From Chaetoceros tenuissimus (taxonomy: Eukaryota > Bacillariophyta > Thalassiosirophyceae > Chaetocerotales > Chaetocerotaceae): a stretch of 64,000 nt of DNA. The stretch covers positions 1,054,001 through 1,118,000 of the forward strand of contig BLLK01000047.1 in assembly GCA_021927905.1 (NCBI GenBank), read 5' to 3'. Shown here one piece after another: positions 11,226 to 21,420 of this stretch (within the stretch, counting starts at the first letter, position 1; the number at the start of each line of letters is the position of its first letter). Below the pieces are notes generated by a model, which ran no database searches, was not told the DNA's origin, and was given only the letters and a program-made list of their open reading frames with translations. Both the position numbers and the translations under genes were made by a program.

Positions 11226-13797
11226 ATGAGAGAATTTCACAACAACGACATAGCTTTCAATGAGGAAGTTTCTCCAAAGAAGAGGAAGTCTTCTCCCGAA
11301 TCAACCGAAACAAGGTAAGTATTGGTATGGTCTCTTAACCTATTTGTTGAATATCTGAATATCTCAAATTGTTTTTTATCTATTTCGGGTTCATAACCTA
11401 TCATGGCTTTGATTCAAACAGGAAAAAAAGAAGAAGTGGAAGAAGTAAGAACGTTTCTGCAGAGAATCTAGAATCTGAGTTCAATAAGGATACTGATGAT
11501 GAGGATGATAATAATGATACAATGGACAACAAGCGTGCACCATTTGAATATTCCTTTATTGGTAAACCAGTTCAAGCAGATGTAAAAGTTGAATCCGATG
11601 ATGATGAACATACCGAGGAAGTTGTTGACAAATCGCAACAGGAAATCGATGGTAAACCGAAACCAAAGAAAAAAAAGACAACTCGGAAACTTCCAACCAA
11701 GAAAAAGAAAGGGAAAACACGCAAAAAGAGTTCTGATGATTCAAGTGATGATTCAGATGATGGTGATGATGTAGTTGAAGAACCACTTCAACAAATTACC
11801 AGAATATATGCCAATATGGAAGAAAAGAAATATGTGCTCGAAAAGGTTTACCGTACCTACAATTTCCTTTTCCCGGACCGACAACACATTTGTTCAAATT
11901 ACTGTTCAAAAAAAGCTACGTAAGTCAAAATGACTTTTTGTTTCAATTTCCATTAACATATTTCTAACTACATCAACTCAGTGATGGTCAACGAGGAACT
12001 TGTCAAATGGACAATCAAATGGAAATATCAACTAATGAAACAACAGGTTCAACCCAACAGGAAGTTCAACAAGAAATAACTGCAGGCGTGGATGGTGAAA
12101 GCCCAGAAAGTCAACAGCCTCAAACAAGTAAGGACCAAGAGACCGTACAAACGCAAGAACTTCAACAAGAAATTACTGCAGGCGTTGATGGAGAAGATCA
12201 GAGACAAATTGAACCAGAAGATGAAGAACATCATGGACAAGAAAAGGAGTCTGAGACTGTAGAAAAAAATACAGAAGTAGAATATCAAGAGAAGCAACAA
12301 CCTCCAAATGAACAAGAGCACAAACCAAATACAGAAAACGAAGAGACTCCGTTGTATGAGAATCAATTGAACCAGTTCACCACCATGGCAGAAGTGGCAA
12401 CAAAGATTTTCTTCCTTCGACAAATGAATAAGAAAAAAAGAGAATACATCTTTAGCTCGTTTCCATCAGTACTGTCCGAAACAGTTTTCGATACAGTATC
12501 ACAGAGATCTATGTTTCCATTAAGCAGGCTAGATTCTGTTGGTCCATTCATGGATCAATATCTTCTGAAACTCAGATTGTCATTCAGTGGTCCTGTTTCG
12601 ATTGAAGACAAGCTATTCGGTTATGTGAAGGATAGAGTACAATCCATGCAACACATTCAATTGAAGTTGCATAGTATTCTTGCAAAGTTCCCCTTCTCCT
12701 CAACAGCATTTTCCACCAAGGTTATGCATGATCACTACTACTACGAAGGATTTTTTGATCTTAAACGAGATGTTATATCCACATTTTTGACACCTTTAAG
12801 ACAACCAAGAAAGGTATCATTCGACACGAATATTCCCCAAGAGAGATTTGACCAAGAGTTAACCAATACGTTTCACTTTGAACATGCAGAAAAGAAAGGT
12901 CATTTGGTTAGACCTTGGAATCGATTTGAATATTTGGTCCTTGACAATGCAAGATTCTACCAGGAAATATTTATAGAGAATAGTGTCATCTCATGCAGAA
13001 ATTTAATTAAATTGCCAACGAGAGATGAATTCATGAGAATAAAGCTTTACGAAGAACACGACAAAATGTTCTTGGAGGAATTGAAGTTTGACAAACTGTT
13101 CAAACTAACCACTATTGACAACAGAGTTCAAGTTTCACCCTATTCATCAGAGACTGGGTATCCACGCTACCATGACTATTTCAGAATTACACCACCTCTT
13201 TCTTTAGACGAATACAAACGTTTTAATTGTATCAAGATAGAAAATGTAGTTGCGGAAATTATTGGAGTAGATTGGGGAATTATTCATAAACCATCAGAAG
13301 AGATTGGAGAAGAGAATGAACAGTGGTTTTGTTGCTCAGACAGAGTCGAATTGTTCAAAGCAATCTCAGTTGATCCACATCTATTTGATGCAAATAGCGA
13401 TGATGAAGATGAAGATGAAGATAAAAATGATAGTGGAGAGAAAGACAATGAAGATAGTGGAGATGAAGATAGTGCAGAAGAAGACAGTAGTAGTGATGAA
13501 GATAGTGCAGATGAAGATGAACAAGGTCAAGAGAATGACAAAGACAATGAAAATGAGAACTGTGAAGATGAACAAACACAAACCGTCGATGATGACTTTA
13601 CATTTCGTCGAATAGTAAAAAAAGAAGAAGAAGAATACATATACACATTTACGACGACTGACGAGAAAGGTAAAAACCCGAATATATATGAACTTCAATT
13701 TGGAATAATTCATTCGAAAAAAGACATTCAATTTTATAATTTCGACGAGGACATATATGACCTACATCAGTTTCATCATAAGTTCATTCAAAATTAA
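11226..13797 (+). CDS. unrecognised 3-exon accessory gene C, 800 aa
   Basis: Exons 11226-11314, 11422-11919 and 11982-13797, with GT-AG introns of 107 and 62 nt, join to exactly 801 codons. The N-terminus carries nuclear-localisation-like basic clusters (PKKRKS, then RKKRRS across the first junction). Next come acidic and Lys-rich low-complexity segments, a short CSNYC...C stretch at the second junction, and an imperfect repeat QQEITAGVDGE (twice, near residues 215 and 250). A globular region of about 330 residues follows (about 310-640), then a strongly acidic Asp/Glu/Ser tract at about 660-730 and an 80-residue tail. No family is recognised. Its start codon lies 15 bp from the divergent start codon of gene B, so neither gene has room for a separate promoter between them. 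Both carry a related sequence in their first introns. A chromatin or nuclear role is only a guess from the composition. Confidence 0.75.
11315..11421 (+). repeat. first intron of gene C, carries shared motif
   Basis: The 107-nt intron holds AATATCTCAAATTGTTTTTT and a later ATAACCTAT that align with the plus strand of gene B's first intron, which is transcribed the other way. The shared sequence therefore sits in sense orientation in one gene and antisense in the other. Confidence 0.5.
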
Positions 13798-13820
13798 GTT
13801 AAATCGTCTAATCTGATCAA

Positions 13821-14855
13821 TTAACATCCCAACAACTGCGTAATAAGGAAATTATTTGCTTTGATTGCAAATGATGAACTATGACTCAGTAAATAATCAA
13901 TAGGATAAAGATTCAAATCATCTTTCTCAGCGAACACATCCAAGACATCTTTTTTTTCCACCAAACGTCGAAAATTACTGAACTCGTCTACGTCGCCATG
14001 AATACATATATAGTGTAGCATCTTACGAATTCTTCCTTCGAACATTACCTTGACGCCTTTACCATTCTTGATCAAAAAGGACATAGAAGCACTTAATTCT
14101 CCATATTCCCCGTGGTCATAGAAGTCTTCGTTAATTTCTTCTTCCGATGGAGAAATAATCGTAGTATTAAAGTATTCCATAAATCTTCTCTTTTGGTAAT
14201 CCCTTTTCATGATAGTAGCAACTTCGTGAAATAAACCTCTATTAACACAGTTGAATGAATCAGATGAAAATTTCAATTTTAACAAGTGAACTGCAGACAT
14301 TTTTTTTGGAAGTCCCAAATCATGTGATTTCTTCAACAAACGACACAAAGAAGTAGCTGGTGTTTCGAATGTAACTACTTCCAGAACTCTAGAAGAAAGA
14401 AAACTCTTGTAATCCTCAGTTATCACAACTCCCCCAAGATTACCATTCACCATGTTTAGTTCATAACCAACCTGACAGCAATTGATGTCAAAAAACTTGA
14501 GTAAATGATGAATACTGCTGCATTGTTTAACAAAAACAACATTCAATTTCTTGCATTTAGAATTCATAAAAATGCATCCATCCTTATCCTTCAACGGAAC
14601 TTTGTAGCTATCTTTGATTTTATAGCTCAGACTTTCGTCTACTTCAACAATCTTGTCTGTACTGAAGTCTATAACAAAAACATCAATGTCATTGTATAAA
14701 TATTTCCCGTTATGCAAAAATGTAGCAAACGACCCTGCAATGTAATACTTCAATTCCTTTCCCAAGCAGTTATGAATGAATGTCTCCTCATGCTTTAGAG
14801 TACACCATACGAGCTCACAAATCTTAGATGATGAAAACACTTCATTGGTACTCAT
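13821..14855 (-). CDS. nucleotidyltransferase-fold protein with ankyrin-like tail, 344 aa
   Basis: A single exon from ATG 14855, converging on gene C with only 23 bp between stop codons. Residues about 40-62 read AGSFATFLHNGKYLYNDIDV, which fits the pattern hG[GS]x9-13Dh[DE]h of the minimal nucleotidyltransferase fold (Gly-Ser, then Asp-Ile-Asp). A later KLNVVFVK strand could hold the next core element; FDINCCQVGYEL near residue 125 is reminiscent of uncharacterised nucleotidyltransferase-like proteins of large DNA viruses. The last 70 residues (LHYICIHGDVDEF, then a LYPIDYLLSH segment) look like one or two degenerate ankyrin repeats. Substrate and partner cannot be told. It marks the right side of the accessory block and is probably part of it, because the next gene has a clear host type. 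Fold call is by motif only. Confidence 0.6.
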   Translation of the reverse strand: MSTNEVFSSSKICELVWCTLKHEETFIHNCLGKELKYYIAGSFATFLHNGKYLYNDIDVFVIDFSTDKIVEVDESLSYKIKDSYKVPLKDKDGCIFMNSKCKKLNVVFVKQCSSIHHLLKFFDINCCQVGYELNMVNGNLGGVVITEDYKSFLSSRVLEVVTFETPATSLCRLLKKSHDLGLPKKMSAVHLLKLKFSSDSFNCVNRGLFHEVATIMKRDYQKRRFMEYFNTTIISPSEEEINEDFYDHGEYGELSASMSFLIKNGKGVKVMFEGRIRKMLHYICIHGDVDEFSNFRRLVEKKDVLDVFAEKDDLNLYPIDYLLSHSSSFAIKANNFLITQLLGC

Positions 14856-15618
14856 CTTTCATGTTATGTTGCTTGCAACATATATGTGTTGCACCAACGA
14901 AAGAATTACAGTTTACAATCTGTAACGATAAAAATACAATAGTATCAAGAAATAACAATTTAGTCTAAAAACAGCAAACCGGAATATCACAAAAAAATTT
15001 TTAGATATTCTGATTTTTTTTAGCACGATTTCCGACACATTAGCTCAGTCGTGTCTTTCAATTCTTATTCCCACCTAATTTCATTACTCGTTTTTCTAAA
15101 CAGATATAAAACACGATTGATGTTGACCGTTGAGTTTTCCTACTTTTTCTTGACAACTGTCAATATACCGTCTACTAATGTCAAAACGAGGTCAATCGGC
15201 TAAAACTCATGTAAATTGACATATTCAAAAAGACCTTGGATTATAAGCTTACGATCATAAAATATCTTAAGTCATGAAGATATTTTATGATCCAAATTTT
15301 TTTGCCATCAGCATATATTACTAGAAGTGGCCTCCGGGTCCGGTGAGCAAGTCACCCCCCTCCAGGATAAGATGAGGGAGATCCAAGATGAGATGAATTT
15401 TGCTTTCTTCTGTCAAAAAATGGCGCCAACAAGACCAATAGATCAGAATTAGTCCCATCTTCAAAGGGGGTGATTTGAATCTAAAGAGGGGGGAGAAGAA
15501 GATTTGAACTTGAACTTCAAAACGCCACGACGAGACGAGAGAACGAAGATTGAAGATGAATGAGATCCAATCATACATGTTGCTGCTATCATCATTGATA
15601 CATTAGCAATAAGAAATA
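14856..15618. other. spacer with strong hairpin, possible element edge
   Basis: No gene is seen. The stretch is AT-rich up to about 15,300 and contains the 15253-15292 hairpin. From about 15,330 the composition changes to a GC-richer sequence (GGCCTCCGGGTCCGGTGAGC), which may be where host DNA resumes. A 79-codon and an 85-codon minus-strand frame lie here without recognisable content. Confidence 0.4.
15253..15292. repeat. perfect 16-bp-stem hairpin
   Basis: GATCATAAAATATCTT (15253-15268) and its exact reverse complement AAGATATTTTATGATC (15277-15292) flank an 8-nt loop. Helitrons and relatives carry terminal or subterminal hairpins, and this one lies just outside the last accessory gene. 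The next CTAG is about 37 bp away, farther than the usual 10-12 bp, so a classical 3' end is not shown. Confidence 0.7.
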
Positions 15619-16777
15619 ATGAAGATAATTCTTTCTCTGTTTTTACTGGCGTATGTGCCACTACTAGCAGCAGCACTGTCAAACAATGTCTTGTCTCCAA
15701 GCGATGTGCAGAAAATGTAAGTTGGCAACAGCCTCATATTTCCTTCTCTCTTTCTTCTTCCCCAAACCCTTTCTCATACAATCATGTAGTTCAAAAGGTG
15801 GGGTAGCAGTCATCAACAACTTTATACCAGAAACATTAATTGAAGCCATGAAAAAAGATGCACGATACCTATTTGATCATGGAGAATTCACACCCGATGG
15901 ATTGACGAATACAGCAGTATCCAAAGAAAAACAGGGATTTACAGCCAGGGCTGATCGACAGACGTTTCGAGGAGGTGCTGATTGGAATTCAAGAGTTGGA
16001 GATTATGAAGCTAGATCGGAATTTGGTACCATTATGAAAAATCTACGAACGGAATTGTCGCAAAAGTTGGATCGGCCTTCTTTGAATGTAGATGGTGAGA
16101 GACGACATGAAATGACTTATAATTGGTATGAACCTGGGGCGAAATTGGGGAGACATTTAGATGAACATCATGAAGAAACCAAGGGTGTCAAGGGATGGTT
16201 GCTTGGTACAAGGCGAAGTGTTACTTGGCTTGTTTATTTGAATGATAATTGGAGTGAGTCGGAAGGTGGAGCATTGAGATGCTATCCACGAAATGGACTT
16301 AGTAAGAATCCTGTAGGATGTCATGAAGGTAATCTTCAAGTTGGGTGGATGGATGAATTTGATCCAATATACCTTGACTGTTTTCGTAAAAGTGGACAAT
16401 CGGCATTGTATCGTGTTGTCAATGGGAAACGGGATGTGCTGTCTGTTCGTGATTTTGATGTTCCAAGTCAACCTATTGAATTTCAAAAGTTTCTTCCAGA
16501 TTTGTACAAAGATCGATTTGAGCAAATATCTACTGCACGCTTAGATTCTCGTTTTGCAAATGTCAATGGAAACAGCGACGCTAGTATTGCACAAGCATCT
16601 TTGCTTGCGGACAAGTCAGAGGATCATTTCATGGATGTCATACCAAAAGCAGGAACACTTGTTCTATTCGATTCTGTCAGTCTACCCCATTTGGTTCAAG
16701 AAGTTACAGCTAAAAGACAACGCATTGCTGCAACAGGATGGTTTCACGAAGATAGTCAGTTTTTATTAGATGTATAA
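15619..16777 (+). CDS. secreted/ER 2-oxoglutarate Fe(II) oxygenase, prolyl-hydroxylase-like, 361 aa
   Basis: Two exons, 15619-15716 and 15790-16777, with a 73-nt intron. This model replaces a longer intron-reading frame because exon 1 supplies a clean signal peptide (MKIILSLFLLAYVPLLAAAL), so the protein enters the ER. The body is a double-stranded beta-helix dioxygenase. The first iron ligands are in GRHLDEHHEE (H-x-D type, about residue 155). The distal histidine is in LPHLVQEV, followed by the 2OG-binding arginine in RQRIAATGWFHE near the C-terminus. SVTWLVYLND and EGGALRCYPR are typical strands of the prolyl 4-hydroxylase-like group. It probably hydroxylates a secreted protein; the substrate is unknown. 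Its 3' end (16680-16795) recurs as a decayed fragment in each tandem unit downstream. Confidence 0.85.
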
Positions 16778-16848
16778 AAAGTTTATGTATCTTTATCCAT
16801 TTATTTATGAAGAGATTCATCTTTTATTAGATGTAAAAAATATGTAAC

Positions 16849-17273
16849 GTTCATCCTTTTTCCGTCTCCTCTCTTGGGCCCAATCCAGGAACGCGTTCCT
16901 CTTCACTTACTTAGTCTGCATCGACAAATAAATCGTTTCTAGCTAAGAACCCCAACACTTTTCTTTTTACAAGAGAGAGTTTCATTTGATCCTGCGCAGC
17001 TCTAGATATACCAGACCCAACGCTTTCCTTTTACAATGGCCTCTTCAAATTTTCAAATGTTGAGGTTGCACAGTCGCAGAACAATTTAGAAATTTCGCCT
17101 TTCATAGATCAATCTGCGAATTCGTTACAAAAAATAGCTGCACTGTATTCCAATATTTCAGTCCAACCGACAAAGCTTGAAATAAAACAACCATGAATAG
17201 CTTATCATACCGTATTCTATACTCATAAAATCATCTTGTGCAAAAAACAATACAACAGTCAAGAAGTCTAAAC
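16849..17273 (+). promoter_or_regulatory. conserved leader of LamG unit 1
   Basis: About 425 bp conserved in the three units directly upstream of each LamG ATG. It contains AATGGCCTC at 17035-17043, a motif also seen upstream of several other genes here, and ends with GTCAAGAAGTCTAAAC before the ATG. It is probably promoter plus 5' UTR. The unusually strong non-coding conservation could also just reflect recent duplication. Confidence 0.55.
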
Positions 17274-19356
17274 ATGAAGTTTCATTTGTTAACTTCCTAT
17301 CCTTTGTTTCTTCTCGGTACTACCTTTGTATCTCACATGAGTCAGATGAAGATGGCTGATGCTCTCTACATTGATGGTATGGTTCGTCTTTTCCGCGGAG
17401 AAGGAAACTTGAACGATGATGCTAACGGGCAACATGCAGCATTAGATGTAGCATCTTCCTCATTTGCTTATGTCAATGATACTCCAGGATCTCAAACATC
17501 TCGTCAAGTTGCACAGTTTTCTGGTTCAGAAAAAGCAGTTGGGTCTGCCACTGGTCTACCTTCTGGTGCTGAGCCTAGAGCCATGGTTGCTTGGTTCAAG
17601 TGGGATGGTGTAACAAGTGAAAATGGACCATTTGGATATGGTGGTGGTGGTTATAATAATTACTACTATTGGGACTTAAATGGTACCCAGAATAGATTGG
17701 ACATCGATGTTGTTGGATATGACGAGGGTGTTAATCCTGTCATCAGTACTGTTACAGCAGGCACTTGGTACCATGTTTCTGTAGCTTTTGATGGAACCAA
17801 CAATATAGCTAATGTATATGGAGCCCATCATGCAACTGGTTCTCCAAGCGCTCTTCCCGCTACACAATTAGACAGGTATGTTCGTTCATTTGAACCATTT
17901 GTTGGATAAATAATTTCACCAATGTTAGCTTTCTTATCATCTATCTTATTATTTGTGATTCTAGGGTGGCTTTTGGTGGTCATCCAACCGCGGCCACAGA
18001 ATCTTATTTTGGTGGTTCCATAGCTGATTTTGCAATCTTTAATAGAGCTTTGACTGATGCAGAAGTTGCTGCTATATACAGTGCTCCTGAAGGTTTGAAA
18101 GCAATCGATGCTGTTGGTGATACATGCATCGATGCAGGCAATTTGGATTCTGTGTTTCTGGTCAATGCTCAGATGGATCGATTGGTTCCACTTGTACATC
18201 AGATTCAGAATGCGGGTCTGGATTATCATGTGACTCTGGAACTTCTACTTGTAAAGTTTCGATTGGGAATACATGCTCTGCTGCGACTGACTGCTCTTCT
18301 GGATTTTGCGCAGGGTCTCCACTTACATGCACAGATGGAGCTATTGGATCAGATTGTGGCTCCGGTAGTGACTGCTCCTCAACATTCTGCGTCTCCAACC
18401 AGTGCACTGATGGTGCGATTGGATCGGATTGTGACTCTGTAAGTGATTGTGCTGCCTCATTGAGCTGTCTAAGTAGAACTGAGGTTTGTACTGATGGTGC
18501 TGATACTTCTCCCTGTGACTCTGGAAGTGACTGCTCCTCTGGATTCTGCTCTGGCGTAGATAATACATGTACCAGTGGGGATATTGGAGCTTCAAGTAGT
18601 TCTGGAAATGACTGTTCCTCTGGCTTCTGCTCCAGTATTGATAATACATGTACTACTGGAGATAATGACTCTTCATGTGCTTCTGCAAGTGATTGCTCCT
18701 CTGGATATTGCTCTCCTACATCAAGCACCTGTACTACTCGTCCTATCTTGGATCCTTGTCATGGCATTACATGCTCTAATCACGGTAAATGCAAGGGTAA
18801 TGGACTATGCCATTGCGAAGATACTTTCATCCAAACCAATGACGGTAAAGATTGTGCATGTCCTAATAGAAGCTTCCTCATTGCTTCAGTGAACCGCTGC
18901 TATGCACCTACTTCCTCCCCGACTCCATCCCCGACATCTTCACCAGTAACTGCATCGCCCACTTCATCACCAACCTCTATAGTAACCAATGCACCTACTC
19001 CTGACACACCACTCGATAATCCATGTGAAGACGGCTCAGGAACATTTACTGTCAACAACAAGGAGGTCGGATGTGATTGGCTGTCAAAGAACAAGAAGAG
19101 AGAGCAGAAACGAAAGGATACGTACTGCGCATTGAATGAAGTCAAGCTGATGTGTCCTAGTACTTGCGATGTTTGTGCTTGTGTTGATAGCTCTTCGTAC
19201 ACATTTGAGCTCAAGAATGGAGTGAATGAAGTTGGGTGTGATTGGATCTCGAAGAACAGCAACAAGGTCGAAAAGCGGCGAGCAAAGTATTGTACTGATG
19301 ATTATGATGATGGTGCTGTGATGAATGCATGTAGAAAGAGCTGCAACTTGTGTTAA
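17274..19356 (+). pseudogene. LamG/cysteine-rich secreted protein, copy 1 (frameshifted)
   Basis: Exon 1 17274-17875 and exon 2 from 17965, with an 89-nt intron placed exactly as in the two sister copies. The product starts with a signal peptide (FHLLTSYPLFLLGTTFVSHM). A LamG/concanavalin-like jelly roll follows (GTWYHVSVAFDGT, then FGGSIADFAIFNRALTDAEV), then cysteine-rich repeats, an EGF-like module (DPCHGITCSNHGKCKGNGLC), a Pro/Ser/Thr linker and two six-cysteine ShK-like modules ending in ACRKSCNLC. The reading frame changes between about 18123 and 18160: the LamG part reads in one frame, and everything from FGFCVSGQCSDG onward reads in another. No splice pair explains this. It is a broken copy, or one base is wrong in the assembly. 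Predicted role if expressed: extracellular or cell-wall carbohydrate or protein binding. Confidence 0.75.
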
Positions 19357-19781
19357 TTGTAAGGTTGGAGAAGTCTGTATTACGATTGATGTCAAAGTGT
19401 TTGTTATTTGTAAGAGAGGGTGAGAATTTCCGAGAGTTTGTGTCAGAGTTTGAAGTTTCAACATAAGTACCTATTTGCTATGTACTAGGTCCTTCTCAAA
19501 GTAGAGTGATGATGGAAATAGTTATTTGTTAAATTGGAAATAGTTATTTGTTAAATTCTTATTCGAAACGTATTCAGTTTAGCTCACATAACACGAGAAG
19601 TTACATCCAAATAACAGCGTATTTCTGCAGCAGGATGATTTCATGAATATCTTGAGGTTTTATAGATGTACAAGGAGTTTATGGTGTCTTTACCTATTTC
19701 CTTCCATTTAATTTGAAAGCGAGGTATTAGAATCTTTCCAGTCTTGTGTTTTTGTTGATTCTCTGGAGACCATTAAAATAT
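19357..19781. other. spacer with decayed 2OG-oxygenase 3' end (unit 1)
   Basis: Bases about 19580-19700 align with 16680-16795, the last codons, stop and 3' flank of the 2OG-oxygenase gene (shared GAAGTTACA, CAGGATG, TTTCA.GAA and TAGATGTA blocks). The rest shows a short duplicated GGAAATAGTTATTTGTTAAA and nothing else recognised. Confidence 0.6.
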
Positions 19782-20579
19782 TCATACCATATTTCTTCTC
19801 ACTTCTCCGCACTTGACAACGATTTCCGATAGCATGTCAAGGGCGAATCGTGCACCAGGGCATCTCCTTCCAGCATGTCTCATACCTACAGAATGAAAGA
19901 TTGTACTGTAGTCGAAGAGATTCATTCTCTTGTGATCAAACTTGAATACATTATCTCCATATAAATTCTTGTTCACACAGCTCATGTTGATTGGAATACT
20001 AATCACTGTGCCTTTAGGAAAAGTGCGTTCTTCCCCCATGATGTTCACTGTAAAATCTTCCTCTGCGACTCTATGAGAATGACCAACTGGTTGATTGAGT
20101 CGTCCACATTCAAGTAGATAGGCATGAACTTCTTTTTCGTCATTAAGATCAAGCTGATCCCATACGTCAGTTTGATTGATTGAGCTAGTATCAATACCTT
20201 CCTTATATTCAGGAATTGGTTTCTGTCCCATGGCTACTTCTATCAAATGTTTAGGTCCTTGTGTCGCTGCAATTCCCATGAGTGGAATCAACAGCTCTGC
20301 AAACTCGTGCTTGGAAATTCCAACATTTTCCGAGTCAAAATTCGCAAGCATAGATGACTCTTCATAGATCTTGACAACTTTTCTAATACGGCTCTTCCCT
20401 TGTGGATGTTGAATAGTATGAATTTGGAAGTTTTGGAGAATCTTTTCGAGAATGGATGCACTTCGAAATGCCTTTTCATATAGCAGTTCATCACAACAAT
20501 GTCTCACTTTTCTCTGTATTTCAGGATCAACCATTTTGGACCCATTCAATCTGATAGTTCTTATACATTGAATCTGCAT
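19782..20579 (-). pseudogene. cytochrome P450 remnant, copy 1 (internal deletion)
   Basis: An open frame of 265 residues from ATG 20579. The C-terminal 210 residues match the full-length P450 of unit 3 (28179-29640) almost residue for residue. They include the K-helix ECGR (E-x-x-R) and the haem-ligand segment HAGRRCPGARFAL. About 206 residues present in the full gene (positions 52-257, including its intron) are missing: HPQG joins directly to KSRIRK. The first 30 residues are also different. Without helices B to H such a protein should not fold as a P450, so this is a pseudogene or a protein with a new role. The frame remains open, which suggests either recent loss or some constraint. Confidence 0.8.
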
Positions 20580-20996
20580 CTTATTTATGCTTCTTGATTC
20601 TTGATTGTTTGAGCACTCTGTCTAATGAAAGTCGAGAGTCGAGACGTCTCAGAAGCTGCCATCTGCCATCATACCAAGTCATTGATGTCGTTTCAATATT
20701 TTCAGTATTCAGCAATACTCATGCTTGACAAGGCCTTCAAAAATTAGCAAATACCAGAAACAAGAAATCATCCATCGACAAATACACCAACTAGCAAGCA
20801 AAGCAATTATATATATAATCTCACCAAAGTTAGAACAGAAGGTGGTGTTGTTAGTATTTTTTGTAGTACAGAACATACAAACATGAAAGTTCATCCAGGT
20901 TTGGCTGTGGCGATGATGATGACGGATGAGAATTTTGCTGGCAAGTAGAAAAGGGGCTTAAGTAATGTCCACACCTATCCAACAGGGATTGTACAA
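20580..20996. other. divergent spacer, P450 remnant to LamG copy 2
   Basis: No gene is seen. The stretch contains GTCGAGAGTCGAGACGTCTC, a small repeated and palindromic cluster, and is nearly the same as 24866-25288. It would have to carry the upstream region of the minus-strand P450 remnant. Confidence 0.45.
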
Positions 20997-21420
20997 GTTC
21001 ATCCTTTTTCCGTCTCCTCTCTTGGCCCTATCCAGGAACGCGCTCCTCTTCACTTACTTAGTCTGCATCGACAAATAAATCGTTTCTAGCTAAGAACCCC
21101 AACACTTTTCTTTTTACAAGAGAGAGTTTCATTTGATCCTGCGCAGCTCTAGATATACCAGACCCAACGCTTTCCTTTTACAATGGCCTCTTCAAATTTT
21201 CAAATGTTGAGGTTGTACAGTCGCAGAACAATTTAGAAATTTCGCCTTTCATAGATCAATCTGCGAATTCGTTACAAAAAATAGCTGCACTGTATTCCAA
21301 TATTTCAGTCCAACCGACAAAGCTTGAAATAAAACAACCATGAATAGCTTATCATACAGTATTCTATACTCATAAAATCATCTTGTGCAAAAAACAATAC
21401 AACAGTCAAGAAGTCTAAAC

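Larger units (their letters stand above)
16849..20996 (+). repeat. tandem unit 1 (LamG gene plus P450 remnant)
   Basis: The unit starts at GTTCATCCTTTTTCCGTCTC and repeats at 20997 and 25289. Spacing is 4148 and then 4292 bp. Within it lie a near-identical leader of about 425 bp, the LamG gene, a fragment of a 2OG-oxygenase gene and a shortened P450 gene on the other strand. The leaders differ at only a few positions between units, so the duplication is recent or homogenised. Confidence 0.9.

Noticed and set aside
11211-11240. Start of gene B at 11240
   Set aside because: The codon there is GTG; the first ATG in frame is at 11210.
13355-13731. Hydrophobic minus-strand frames opposite the acidic tract of gene C
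   Set aside because: Antisense of GAT/GAA repeats gives false Leu/Ile/Phe-rich products.
3506-14855. Reading the accessory block as an integrated virus or a capsid-bearing element
   Set aside because: The only replication gene is a Helitron RepHel; I see no capsid, envelope, packaging ATPase, integrase or polymerase. A virus-like flavour comes only from the nucleotidyltransferase-like motif.
15686-15789. Longer N-terminus for the 2OG oxygenase starting at 15686
   Set aside because: This reads through a GTAAGT...TAG intron; the spliced model gives a better signal peptide and an even frame.
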